In this document: positions 1 to 7,389 of the stretch, one piece after another
Layout: each line of letters starts with the position of its first letter
How positions within the stretch are numbered: the first letter of the stretch is position 1
Origin: a virus
Strand: one strand, 5' to 3'
DNA: 64,000 nucleotides
IMG/VR virus record: IMGVR_UViG_3300042987_002978
Span: 40,852-104,851 of that record
The notes under the pieces: model-generated
The model's database searches: none
The model's input: only the letters and a program-made list of their open reading frames with translations
What the model was told of the DNA's origin: nothing
Made by a program: the position numbers and the translations under genes

Positions 1-3000
1 TGTTGCTCCAGGACCCTTGCCTCCACTGCTTGTGACCGTGGCATTGACGCTTACATTCAGACGCAACGGCGATTTATCAAGCGCATCTTGTGCGGCCGTT
101 TGAATAGCCTTGAAAATTGTCGGTCCTAGCGACTTTAGATTTTGATACATCTCGCTTTTTTCATCGAGAAGACCTTTTGACAAATCAGTGAAGTTTGCAC
201 CGATTGAGGCGGTCAAGGCGCTGACACTTCCACCTGTTTTGACGATGTTGGCAAATACTCCATCCGGACCATAAAGATTTTGGTCGAACAGTCCTTTTGT
301 CGTTGTTATGTTATTGCCGAGCGTCGAGACGTATCCACCGACTGTTGATGTGTACCCACCAAGGCCTTTAACACTTTCGCCAAGATTGAACAAATCACTG
401 TTGCCGACTTGAAGTTTTCCGCTCGCTATCCCGGTAGCAGCAGCAAGGTCGTTATAAACCTTTCCAAGTTCCGCGTGATTTATGTAAAGAAGAGCAGCGG
501 CTTCTTGCACGTCTTGATATGCGCTAAGAATGTTCACCGTTGCGCCGGCAAGATTCAACTGTTTGTTTTCTAGTTCTACAGTTGCGTCTATAAATCCGTT
601 TTGCGCACCGAGAACATCATCGCTCACTTCTGATGCTGCAGCCCTTGCTTCGTAAAGGGCGATTTCTGCATCGACAAGTTCCGTGTAGGACAGGCGGCCC
701 ATTGCATAATCACGCGACGCGCGCTCGAACTCAATTTGTAATTGGTCAATTCTGGATTGTTCATATCCAGTGACCTCTGCTCCGCCACCCATCCCGTAGC
801 GGGTCTCTGCATATTGCTGTTCGCGAGCGGCTTTCTTCCGTCGAGACTCAAGACCGCGTTGCATGTTTATCAATTTGGCAAGGTCTGTTTGTGCTTTGCG
901 AAAATCTAGTTGTGACCTGATGTAATCACCAAGCGAGCCAATGATGTCTTTCATCCGACCAATGGTTTCTTTAACAAAATCCGCTGCCGGAGTCTCCACA
1001 TCTCCCTTCTTCTCCAAGAAGTCTTTGTAGAACTTGTTTGCACCCTTTCGCCCACCTGATTTGTATGCCTTATTAACTGCTTCCGCAAGTGACTTTTCAA
1101 TCGCCCTGCCTGAACGACCGCCCATTTCGTCTTTGAAACCCTTTGCAAAACCTTGCGCAGTGGGAACACCGACTTCCTTTGCCATGACTGCCGACGGGCT
1201 CTTGATTCCAAGGCGAATCTTGAGGCGAGCAATGACATCGTTGCCCAAAGCGTCAATGGCCTTGCTTACTGCTGGTCGACCGTTTTCTATACCGCGTGAC
1301 ATTCCGTCGGTCAGCGCAGTTCCAATCAATTCTGCTTTTGTGCCAGCAACATCTTCCGTGTCTTGCGCTCCGAGAAGTGTGTCAAGCATTTGCGGACCAA
1401 AATTATGGAGTTCAAAGAATGCCATGATGTCTTCTTCTTTGAGGCCTGCGGCGATTCCGGTTCCCAATATTTGCGTCATTCCTTGACCAAGTGCAGCCGC
1501 AGCACCCTCTTCATCCATTTGGGCTGCATAAGTATTTACAACTTCAAGAACGGCGTCCATTGAGTCAAGGAGGGCGGCTTTTGCCTTGTCCGCCGCTTCC
1601 GTTCCGGCAAAAAGGTCTCCACCGGCACTCTTTGCATCATCTCCAAGGTCTCGTATTGAGGAACGGTAATCGATTTGCGCTTCGGTCATGTCCCTTGCAA
1701 GACCCATGAGCGCTTCTTGCCCGCGCTGGAATTCTTTTATTGCGTTTGTCGCGGCATCGTATTCAGTGACGAGGTCGCGAATACTCAGGGCATAACCTTG
1801 CGAGAACCTGTCTTCTAGCCCAGATATGACAGTGTCAAGAGTTTGATGCTGTGTGGTTACGCCTTTTGCGCTTGCCTTGAATTCATCATAAACTTTGCGG
1901 AAGCGAGTGAATGCCTCCGTGTTTCCACGGGCATTTGTCTCGACCCCCTTCATCGCGTCTTGTAACTTCTTATAAACCGCCTGTACCTCAGTGTTGTCTG
2001 TTACGCCAAACGTATTCTTGATGAAGTCTTCAGCCGCAGATTTGTTTTTATCCGAAAACTGCTCATTGAATATATTGGCGAGGTTTCCAGTTGAGTCTCC
2101 GACAAGGTCAAATTTGTCTTTAAGGCCAGTAAGTGCAGAACCGACGATGTCCGAAATGGCCATAGATTGGTCGTGTGCTTTCACTCCAGCCTTTGTCCAT
2201 GCGTCCTGGAATTTGCTGATTGTCTCTACCAGGGGGTTAAGTTGTCCTGTGTCTTGGATGCCTTGCGTAAATGCCTTTCCGTATTCAACTGCCGCATCGT
2301 AATATCCAGAGACGTCAGTCCCCTTGGCGAACGCCGCTGCCTGTTCTTCAAGTGAGCCAAAAGGATTGAAAATGTTTGCAAAGTCAGTGCCACGAGATGC
2401 ATCTTCTGCCGCGACGCTGGCAACTTGAATCAAGCCGTCTGTCAACGTGTCACCGGTACGATTCTTGACTGCTCCGGCAGTTACTTGTTGAGGTGTGAGT
2501 TTAAGTGTGTCGGTGAAAAAGTTGACAAAGTTGTCTTTCAGTTCTTGTGTGTTGCCGCCTAAACTCGTCGCTGCCAATCCGCGCACGTATGCCGCTGCGT
2601 ATTCTTTGCCTTGCGTGTCCGCAATTTTCTTAATTGTTGCGATTAGGCCAGGAGAGGATTCTTCAAGTTCTTTTTCTAACTGAGCGTTTATGTCTTCGCG
2701 TTTTGACGTTGTAAAGTCGACCTGAATATCGAATATGATTCCAGTACGTCCAAATTTTGCGGTTTCATTCAATAATTCTTTGACTTTTGTTACTCCATCA
2801 GACACGCTTTCAAGCGCATCGGAGCCATCGTTTTTGAACTTATTGAACACCCACTTGAAGGCCATGAAGCCAAGGTATAAAGCAGTTATTCCCATCATTA
2901 TCGGGCCCATAACAGACATCAGCGTGCCCATCGCTGTTGTCAAATAATAAACTGAGGTTCCGGCAATCCTTACGGTAGAGGCCAAAAATCCAGTAGCGGT

Positions 3001-4437
3001 TGTCCATGTTCCTGTCGCTGCCGCTGCCGTTCCGGTTGCGCCGGCAGCAGTTGAAGTTGCGGCTGTATATTTCAACACCTCACCAGTGGCTGCGTTGTAC
3101 TGGAATTGTTGACCGAACAACATCATGTTTGTCTGCGCGCCAAGACGAACGAATGCCGACATTGTTTTCATCACCATCGCAAGAGCAGATGTCATTATCA
3201 CCAAACCAGTGACGACGTATGTCAACACCTTGCCAACGCCACTGCCAAACACCTTTGAGAATCCCTTGGCTATCATTGTCCCTGCTTTGAGAAAAACCTG
3301 AACAACTGGCTTTAGCGCGTCGCCAAGTTGAATCAAAGCAGCCTGTTGTTCCGCAAGCGCTCTGTTGAAATCGGCATCTATCGTTTCTTGATATGTCTTA
3401 AAGGCGTAGTCAAGGTCGCCTGTCGATGCGGCCATTCGCTCAAAAATCTTTTCATTTTCTTCTGCTGCCGGACCGACAAGTGACAAAACTGCGGTGAGCG
3501 CTCGGACGTTACCGAAGACTTTCGTAAAGTCTCCTGCTTGTTCAATTCCTCCGATTGCGTCGCGTAATTCAATGAGTGCAGCAAACAGACCTTTTTCGCG
3601 GACATTTTGTCTGATTTCGTCAGCGCTTGTTCCGACGCCCTTTAAGACTTCTTGTGCCTGTTTTGACGGTTTTAGCAACTGCGACAAAGTTTGACGAACA
3701 TAAATTGCCGCAGTACCTGCCGACAAACCGCCTCTTGATAGGGCGGCAATGGCGGCTGATACGTCTTCAAATGATGCACCATATGCTGCCGCCACTGGCA
3801 ACACTTTGCCCAGAGCAGGAGCGAATGTATCGGCTTCCGCTTTACCTTCTCGCACCGTTGCCACAAGCACGTCTGTCGCTCTCGCAGCAGACATATTTGC
3901 GACTCCGTAGGCGTTCATGGTCGACGTGACTGCATCGGCAACCGTGTTGGTAGTACCGAGGCCTGCTGCGGCAGCCTTTGCCGAAGACTCAAGAACTTCT
4001 AGGGCGATGTTTGCATCTTTGATACCGGCTGATGTGATGTAGTAAAGAGCATCAGCAAGTTCAATCGGTGCCCTGGTAGTTTCTCCCGCCAAGGAAAGAA
4101 CCTTTTTCTTCATCAGGTCCAATGAGTCGCCAGTTACTACCACCAATCCCTTGATGCGATTGAACGAAAGTTCGAATTGGCGAGACATCTGAATCGCTTG
4201 CTTGCCAGCATTCACAAATACGCCGACGACCGTATATTTGATGAGTGATGCGGTCATTCGCATTGCGTCGCCGAGAGTTCGTGCGCTTATCGTGCCAACG
4301 CCCAACCCTTTTGCCATACCACCAGAAGCAGCAGTAACTGCGCCCATGCTGCGGGCTGCAGTCGTAGCACCAGTGGTTGTGATGCGAACTTGGATGTTTA
4401 GCGGCGGCATTCCGCCTGTTCCTGCTGCTGCTGGCAT
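1..4437 (-). CDS. Tail tape measure protein (3' end beyond window)
   Basis: The reading frame is open from an ATG at 4437 to base 1, at least 1479 codons, and its C-terminus lies outside the window. It sets tail length and is extruded into the tail tube before DNA ejection. The N-terminal third is Ala/Gly/Thr-rich, with a stretch resembling TP901-type tape measure cores (about residues 90-330). A hydrophobic block follows (about 390-520, including runs such as GPIMMGITALYLGF), and the rest is charged and helical. An in-frame stop lies five codons upstream of the ATG, which fixes the start. It directly follows the frameshifted tail chaperone genes, the canonical order. The family call rests on length, composition and position. 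Confidence 0.88.
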   Translation of the reverse strand, partial: MPAAAGTGGMPPLNIQVRITTTGATTAARSMGAVTAASGGMAKGLGVGTISARTLGDAMRMTASLIKYTVVGVFVNAGKQAIQMSRQFELSFNRIKGLVVVTGDSLDLMKKKVLSLAGETTRAPIELADALYYITSAGIKDANIALEVLESSAKAAAAGLGTTNTVADAVTSTMNAYGVANMSAARATDVLVATVREGKAEADTFAPALGKVLPVAAAYGASFEDVSAAIAALSRGGLSAGTAAIYVRQTLSQLLKPSKQAQEVLKGVGTSADEIRQNVREKGLFAALIELRDAIGGIEQAGDFTKVFGNVRALTAVLSLVGPAAEENEKIFERMAASTGDLDYAFKTYQETIDADFNRALAEQQAALIQLGDALKPVVQVFLKAGTMIAKGFSKVFGSGVGKVLTYVVTGLVIMTSALAMVMKTMSAFVRLGAQTNMMLFGQQFQYNAATGEVLKYTAATSTAAGATGTAAAATGTWTTATGFLASTVRIAGTSVYYLTTAMGTLMSVMGPIMMGITALYLGFMAFKWVFNKFKNDGSDALESVSDGVTKVKELLNETAKFGRTGIIFDIQVDFTTSKREDINAQLEKELEESSPGLIATIKKIADTQGKEYAAAYVRGLAATSLGGNTQELKDNFVNFFTDTLKLTPQQVTAGAVKNRTGDTLTDGLIQVASVAAEDASRGTDFANIFNPFGSLEEQAAAFAKGTDVSGYYDAAVEYGKAFTQGIQDTGQLNPLVETISKFQDAWTKAGVKAHDQSMAISDIVGSALTGLKDKFDLVGDSTGNLANIFNEQFSDKNKSAAEDFIKNTFGVTDNTEVQAVYKKLQDAMKGVETNARGNTEAFTRFRKVYDEFKASAKGVTTQHQTLDTVISGLEDRFSQGYALSIRDLVTEYDAATNAIKEFQRGQEALMGLARDMTEAQIDYRSSIRDLGDDAKSAGGDLFAGTEAADKAKAALLDSMDAVLEVVNTYAAQMDEEGAAAALGQGMTQILGTGIAAGLKEEDIMAFFELHNFGPQMLDTLLGAQDTEDVAGTKAELIGTALTDGMSRGIENGRPAVSKAIDALGNDVIARLKIRLGIKSPSAVMAKEVGVPTAQGFAKGFKDEMGGRSGRAIEKSLAEAVNKAYKSGGRKGANKFYKDFLEKKGDVETPAADFVKETIGRMKDIIGSLGDYIRSQLDFRKAQTDLAKLINMQRGLESRRKKAAREQQYAETRYGMGGGAEVTGYEQSRIDQLQIEFERASRDYAMGRLSYTELVDAEIALYEARAAASEVSDDVLGAQNGFIDATVELENKQLNLAGATVNILSAYQDVQEAAALLYINHAELGKVYNDLAAATGIASGKLQVGNSDLFNLGESVKGLGGYTSTVGGYVSTLGNNITTTKGLFDQNLYGPDGVFANIVKTGGSVSALTASIGANFTDLSKGLLDEKSEMYQNLKSLGPTIFKAIQTAAQDALDKSPLRLNVSVNATVTSSGGKGPGAT

Positions 4438-4488
4438 GCAAATATTTTCTCATAAGCATGTCAAATTCGCAAACGGCTAAAAGCCGGT

Positions 4489-4797
4489 CTATTTGTTTAC
4501 TGCCATTCCCATCTGGGCAGCAAAAGCCATCAATTGTTCTGCACCAGCCCGTTTCTTCATCCAGCCACGAGCCTCGAACATTATCGCTGTTTGTGCGGGG
4601 CTCAGTTCCCAGAATTCTTGGAGCGGGCGGCCCGTTTGACACCAGAGTCCGAGCCACTGGTGCCATTGTCCTGTGCTGGAGGCATTATCTGTTCCAGGTT
4701 TTCCAGGAGTTTTTCTTTGTTTTCTTCGGCGAGCGCGAGCGCCTGCTTTAGCATCCGGCTCGCCGCGATAGGGTCCACGCCGTTGGCAATCGACCAT
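4489..4797 (-). CDS. Tail assembly chaperone frameshift extension (gpT-like)
   Basis: This is the -1 frame extension of the upstream chaperone gene and is not expected to start independently. The open frame runs to 4797. The part with chaperone-like character is the C-terminal half (QEFWELSPAQTAIMFEARG..., then a helical end MAFAAQMGMAVNK). Frame arithmetic fits a -1 slip. Possible slip sites are the A/G-rich stretches at 4716-4710 (A GAA AAA, CTC following) and 4704-4698 (G GAA AAC). Neither is a textbook XXXYYYZ heptamer. The fused product would be about 240 residues. Confidence 0.7.
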   Translation of the reverse strand: MVDCQRRGPYRGEPDAKAGARARRRKQRKTPGKPGTDNASSTGQWHQWLGLWCQTGRPLQEFWELSPAQTAIMFEARGWMKKRAGAEQLMAFAAQMGMAVNK

Positions 4798-5135
4798 GCC
4801 GTCCCCACAACGTTCGAATAGGTGATGATTTCTCCGTCAAGCATTGCTTCGCCGACATCGTGAAGCGGCCTACGCAAAACGAACGCCAATGTCTGGCGCA
4901 TCGTGTTATAGGGCTTTTTCTCAAGTTGTTCTTGCCATGACTCAAGGCCACCAAAATATTCCTCAATGTCAGAAATCGAATTGTTATTGAAACGAATGAA
5001 AAGGGTCTCTGTAACGACCTCTTCTTTCTCGTCGAGCACTCGTGCCCAATCCGATTCACCCGCACCAGTTTTTTGCGTCTTGGCAAATTGGCACGGAATT
5101 CCCTTGTTCTTTAGCACTGTAGGTGTATAGTCCAT
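4602..5135 (-). CDS. Tail assembly chaperone, short form (gpG-like)
   Basis: Encodes 177 residues from ATG 5135; a GTG at 5150 would add five. In siphophages the first of two overlapping genes between tail tube and tape measure makes the short chaperone that coats the tape measure during tail assembly. Visible features are an acidic middle, a KEKLLENLEQ helix and a basic C-terminus ending KRAARSKNSGN. The second frame, ending at 4489, lies -1 relative to this one, as expected for gpG/gpGT frameshifting. No clear Shine-Dalgarno site is seen. A TATGCT box at 5142-5147 is followed six bases later by the ATG, so a leaderless transcript is possible. Confidence 0.8.
   Translation of the reverse strand: MDYTPTVLKNKGIPCQFAKTQKTGAGESDWARVLDEKEEVVTETLFIRFNNNSISDIEEYFGGLESWQEQLEKKPYNTMRQTLAFVLRRPLHDVGEAMLDGEIITYSNVVGTAWSIANGVDPIAASRMLKQALALAEENKEKLLENLEQIMPPAQDNGTSGSDSGVKRAARSKNSGN
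4698..4716 (-). promoter_or_regulatory. Candidate -1 programmed frameshift site
   Basis: Purine-rich region in the overlap of the two chaperone frames. In the upstream frame the codons are GAA AAA CTC CTG GAA AAC. Slipping back one base after AAA or AAC enters the downstream frame, which is open to 4489. The exact heptamer is uncertain because no canonical slippery site is present. Confidence 0.4.
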
Positions 5136-5164
5136 GCAGCCAGCATACACACGGACCTAGATAC

Positions 5165-5209
5165 GCGCAAACGCCAGCCTTGGGGCCACACACAACCCCA
5201 AGACTGGCG
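5165..5209 (-). terminator. Hairpin terminator after tail tube gene
   Basis: Arms 5172-5185 and 5196-5209 pair over 14 positions on the minus-strand transcript, with one G-U wobble and a 10-base loop. A short TTT follows. It sits between the stop of the tail tube gene and the start of the chaperone gene, so it may reduce read-through from the highly expressed tube gene. Confidence 0.55.
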
Positions 5210-5233
5210 AGCGCCAGCAGAACTATTTAGTTA

Positions 5234-5791
5234 TTAGGCGGAAAGCCCAGTCGCCGCTTCGCGCAGCGTGATGGTGCCGAATCCGAGACCGCTCGCGATG
5301 GGGAGGATGGCCTCCGCGTCGAACGACGGTGTCGAGAAGTTGTCGGTCGAACCCGACATCAGCGTGCCACCAGTAATCTGGCACTTGTTGAGGACGAACA
5401 CCATTTCGGCGAGGTCGCTCTCCAAGTCGTTCACCAGCACTTCAATCTTGAAGTACGGGAGGCTGTCACCGTCGAACTCGTACGAGGCGGCCTCAGCCGA
5501 GCCAGAGCCCGACGTGCCGACCGAACCACCGAACAACGTCGCAAGGACGCCGAGGCTGAGTTCGCTGTAGGTGGCCGAGAAGTTCAGACGGTCGACTTTG
5601 CCTTTCTTGGCAAGAACCTTTCCGTCACCCTTCAACTCGACGCTGATGAAGTTCGGCTCAACCGAAACTTCCTGAATGCCGGGGACATCGACGGCCGCGC
5701 CGTAAGTGATGCCACCAGTTGCATCTGCAGTGACGGGGTAGACCTTGCAGTCATGAACGTCAAATGAGATTGTGGATGTTGATGCAGCCAT
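5234..5791 (-). CDS. Major tail tube protein
   Basis: Encodes 185 residues and is predicted to polymerise into the tail tube. It is beta-rich, starts MAASTSTISFDVHDCKVYPV and has a Gly/Ser-rich central loop (GGSVGTSGSGSAEAAS), as expected for a phage tube protein of the lambda gpV/HK97 type. It immediately precedes the tail chaperones and tape measure. A strong AAGGAG site lies about nine bases before the ATG. The assignment rests on fold-like composition, size and gene order. Confidence 0.75.
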   Translation of the reverse strand: MAASTSTISFDVHDCKVYPVTADATGGITYGAAVDVPGIQEVSVEPNFISVELKGDGKVLAKKGKVDRLNFSATYSELSLGVLATLFGGSVGTSGSGSAEAASYEFDGDSLPYFKIEVLVNDLESDLAEMVFVLNKCQITGGTLMSGSTDNFSTPSFDAEAILPIASGLGFGTITLREAATGLSA

Positions 5792-5828
5792 TGTTATGAC
5801 TCCTTTTTTTGCTCTGCTAGTCGTGTCG

Positions 5829-5846
5829 TTTCCGACACGGTTGAAG
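5829..5846 (-). promoter_or_regulatory. GAAA-tetraloop hairpin in tail tube leader
   Basis: On the minus strand CGTGTCG-GAAA-CGACACG forms a 7-bp stem capped by a GAAA tetraloop. It lies about 40 bases upstream of the tube gene start, with no following T-run. It is therefore more likely a transcript-stabilising leader hairpin than a terminator. A TATACA box lies just upstream at about 5862-5867. Confidence 0.4.
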
Positions 5847-5880
5847 TCTCACACGTTTGTGTGTATAGACGAAGTATTCT

Positions 5881-6762
5881 CTACGGATTTATCTTCGCCC
5901 ACGTCTTGTGGTTGACGATTCCCGTTGCTTCGAGTCCAACTTTTGTTTGGAACTCTTTCACTGCCGCCTGTGTCTTCGGACCGAAATCTCCGTCAGTGGC
6001 GCACTTGACTCCTGCTTTATTGAGAAGTTCTTGCAATGTGCGAACTGCACCTCCCTTTGAGCCGAGTTGAAGAACCGGATTTGTGGCAGCATTCGCTTTG
6101 CCGCGCTTGACGGCGGCATCGGCATTTCCTGCCGGAGCAGCGGGAGCAGCCGGAGCAGCGGCTTTCGGCGCTTCTGGTGCTGGCGTTGGAGCGGGAGCGG
6201 GTGCGGCCGCTTGACCCGGAGCACATGCCTCTGTCGGATTGGCATCCATCCAAGCCTTCACGGCTTCCGGAACGTTGTCACCTTCCGTATAACGAATGTG
6301 CCATGGTTCCTCTGGGACCACTTCCCAACTCCACCCGAACTTTGCGCAGTTGGCAATCATCCACTGCAAACGCGCACCACTTGCGGTATGAACATCACAG
6401 GCCAAACCGCTGTTGTGCTGCGATGTGCCCGGTGCAGCCAAGGGAGCCATCCCTTTCTTGAGCCAGTATTTCTTGCCCTCAAAGGTACGAGTCGACTGAC
6501 CTGGGATTTCATGGTCAACATAGCGTTGATTGAAAGCCGTCAATTGGGCATCGTAGGAGCGGTACAGGTCACCTGCCGAAGTCGGCTTGAGTTCAACACC
6601 TTCAGCAGCCGCAGCGGCCTTCATGGCTTTCCAAGCATTTGCCGCGCGCCAGTGGAGTTTGCCGCCATCGACTTTGGCGAGGATGGCTTCCGGCAAACGA
6701 CCCGGCTTGTGGCCTGCGACGTCAGCGGGCGGGGTGACTTTCTTGATGTACAGTTCCGACAT
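5881..6762 (-). CDS. Endolysin: VanY-type D-Ala-D-Ala peptidase with peptidoglycan-binding domain
   Basis: Encodes 293 residues. Residues about 20-165 form an M15 peptidase domain with the zinc motif SQHNSGLACD (His116, Asp123) and the EPWH motif (catalytic Glu near 151/152, His155). It should cleave stem-peptide bonds in host peptidoglycan. A Pro/Ala linker (about 178-215) leads to a C-terminal peptidoglycan-binding repeat (about 231-292: LQLGSKGGAVRTLQ..., DGDFGPKTQAAVKEFQ). No signal peptide is seen, consistent with holin-dependent release. Two small membrane proteins, the holin candidates, lie just upstream. Confidence 0.93.
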   Translation of the reverse strand: MSELYIKKVTPPADVAGHKPGRLPEAILAKVDGGKLHWRAANAWKAMKAAAAAEGVELKPTSAGDLYRSYDAQLTAFNQRYVDHEIPGQSTRTFEGKKYWLKKGMAPLAAPGTSQHNSGLACDVHTASGARLQWMIANCAKFGWSWEVVPEEPWHIRYTEGDNVPEAVKAWMDANPTEACAPGQAAAPAPAPTPAPEAPKAAAPAAPAAPAGNADAAVKRGKANAATNPVLQLGSKGGAVRTLQELLNKAGVKCATDGDFGPKTQAAVKEFQTKVGLEATGIVNHKTWAKINP

Positions 6763-6771
6763 TGCTATCTC

Positions 6772-7020
6772 CTAAGCGTGTGGGGGGTTGTCTTGTTCGA
6801 CTTTGCTGAATACCTGGTTCACTTCTTCTTCCGACAACTTTCCGTCAGTGAGGAATGCACGTGCCAATCCTTCAAGCACATTCGCCACGCCGCCGATTCC
6901 GGCCATAAACACGGCCTTTTCCATCGACACGCCAGCAATGGTGCCGGCGCCAATGACGCCAAGACCAGTCACGATGAAGGTCGCGAAGATTCTCAGGATT
7001 ACGTTTTTGATGAGTTCCAT
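6772..7020 (-). CDS. Small membrane protein, holin candidate
   Basis: Encodes 82 residues. An N-terminal hydrophobic region (about residues 8-48, with a glycine-rich TGLGVIGAGTIAGV core) can form one or two membrane helices, followed by an acidic hydrophilic tail (GKLSEEEVNQVFSKVEQDN). Small size, topology and position nine bases before the endolysin gene support a holin. The Shine-Dalgarno site is poor, and the leader carries alternative hairpins that could control expression. Confidence 0.65.
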   Translation of the reverse strand: MELIKNVILRIFATFIVTGLGVIGAGTIAGVSMEKAVFMAGIGGVANVLEGLARAFLTDGKLSEEEVNQVFSKVEQDNPPHA

Positions 7021-7036
7021 GTTCTGTCAGCCAGAT

Positions 7037-7078
7037 TGTGCGCCCGGCGGAGTGTTTACGCACCGGGCGCACACTCCG
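7037..7078 (-). promoter_or_regulatory. Mutually exclusive hairpins before holin candidate
   Basis: On the minus strand CGGAGTGT (7078-7071) pairs with ACACTCCG (7055-7048). TGTGCGCCCGG (7073-7063) pairs with CCGGGCGCACA (7047-7037). The arms share TGT at 7073-7071, so the 8-bp and 11-bp helices cannot be complete at the same time. No T-run follows the stronger stem. Confidence 0.5.
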
Positions 7079-7090
7079 AGGTAGCGATAC

Positions 7091-7315
7091 CTACTTCTTG
7101 GCCTTCTCCTTTGTAGTTTCAGGTTTCTTCGCGAGGAACGATGCGACGGAAGGGTCGCCGACCTTCGTGCTTGCCAACGCAAGTGCGTAGGCAGCGAGCG
7201 GCATCAAGAGAGCAGTAAGTGTCGGGTCAACGTTGTACTTATCGCACAGATAGACGACGACGCCGAGCGCTCCGCCTTTGACGACCTGGTCAAAACTCTG
7301 GCTCTTCTTGTCCAT
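7091..7315 (-). CDS. Small membrane protein, second holin/antiholin candidate
   Basis: Encodes 74 residues from ATG 7315, chosen because AAAGGAG lies six bases upstream. It has a Lys/Ser-rich N-terminus, a hydrophobic segment (GGALGVVVYLCDKY), a second one (LTALLMPLAAYALALAS) and a Lys-rich tail ending TTKEKAKK. Two predicted helices and the lysis context suggest a holin or antiholin partner. No family was recognised with certainty. Confidence 0.6.
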   Translation of the reverse strand: MDKKSQSFDQVVKGGALGVVVYLCDKYNVDPTLTALLMPLAAYALALASTKVGDPSVASFLAKKPETTKEKAKK

Positions 7316-7365
7316 GGATTGCTCCTTTGTTGAGGGCCACATCGGCCGCTTACAGTCTCAACGAA

Positions 7366-7386
7366 GGATGCGTATAGTCGGACTAT
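7366..7386 (-). promoter_or_regulatory. Possible promoter/palindrome before lysis genes
   Basis: The intergenic stretch between the helicase stop and the lysis genes contains the palindrome ATAGTC-CG-GACTAT and, on the minus strand, a CTATAC box resembling a -10 element. The element type is uncertain. Confidence 0.3.
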
Positions 7387-7389
7387 GGT

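Noticed and set aside
4061-4666. 201-codon minus-strand frame overlapping tape measure and chaperone genes
   Set aside because: Out of frame with both and without recognisable features; the overlapping genes have strong context.
6067-7116. 349-codon plus-strand frame with many Cys and Ser
   Set aside because: It runs antisense across the endolysin and holin genes. Its composition is the mirror of the Pro/Ala linker, and no start signal or domain is visible.
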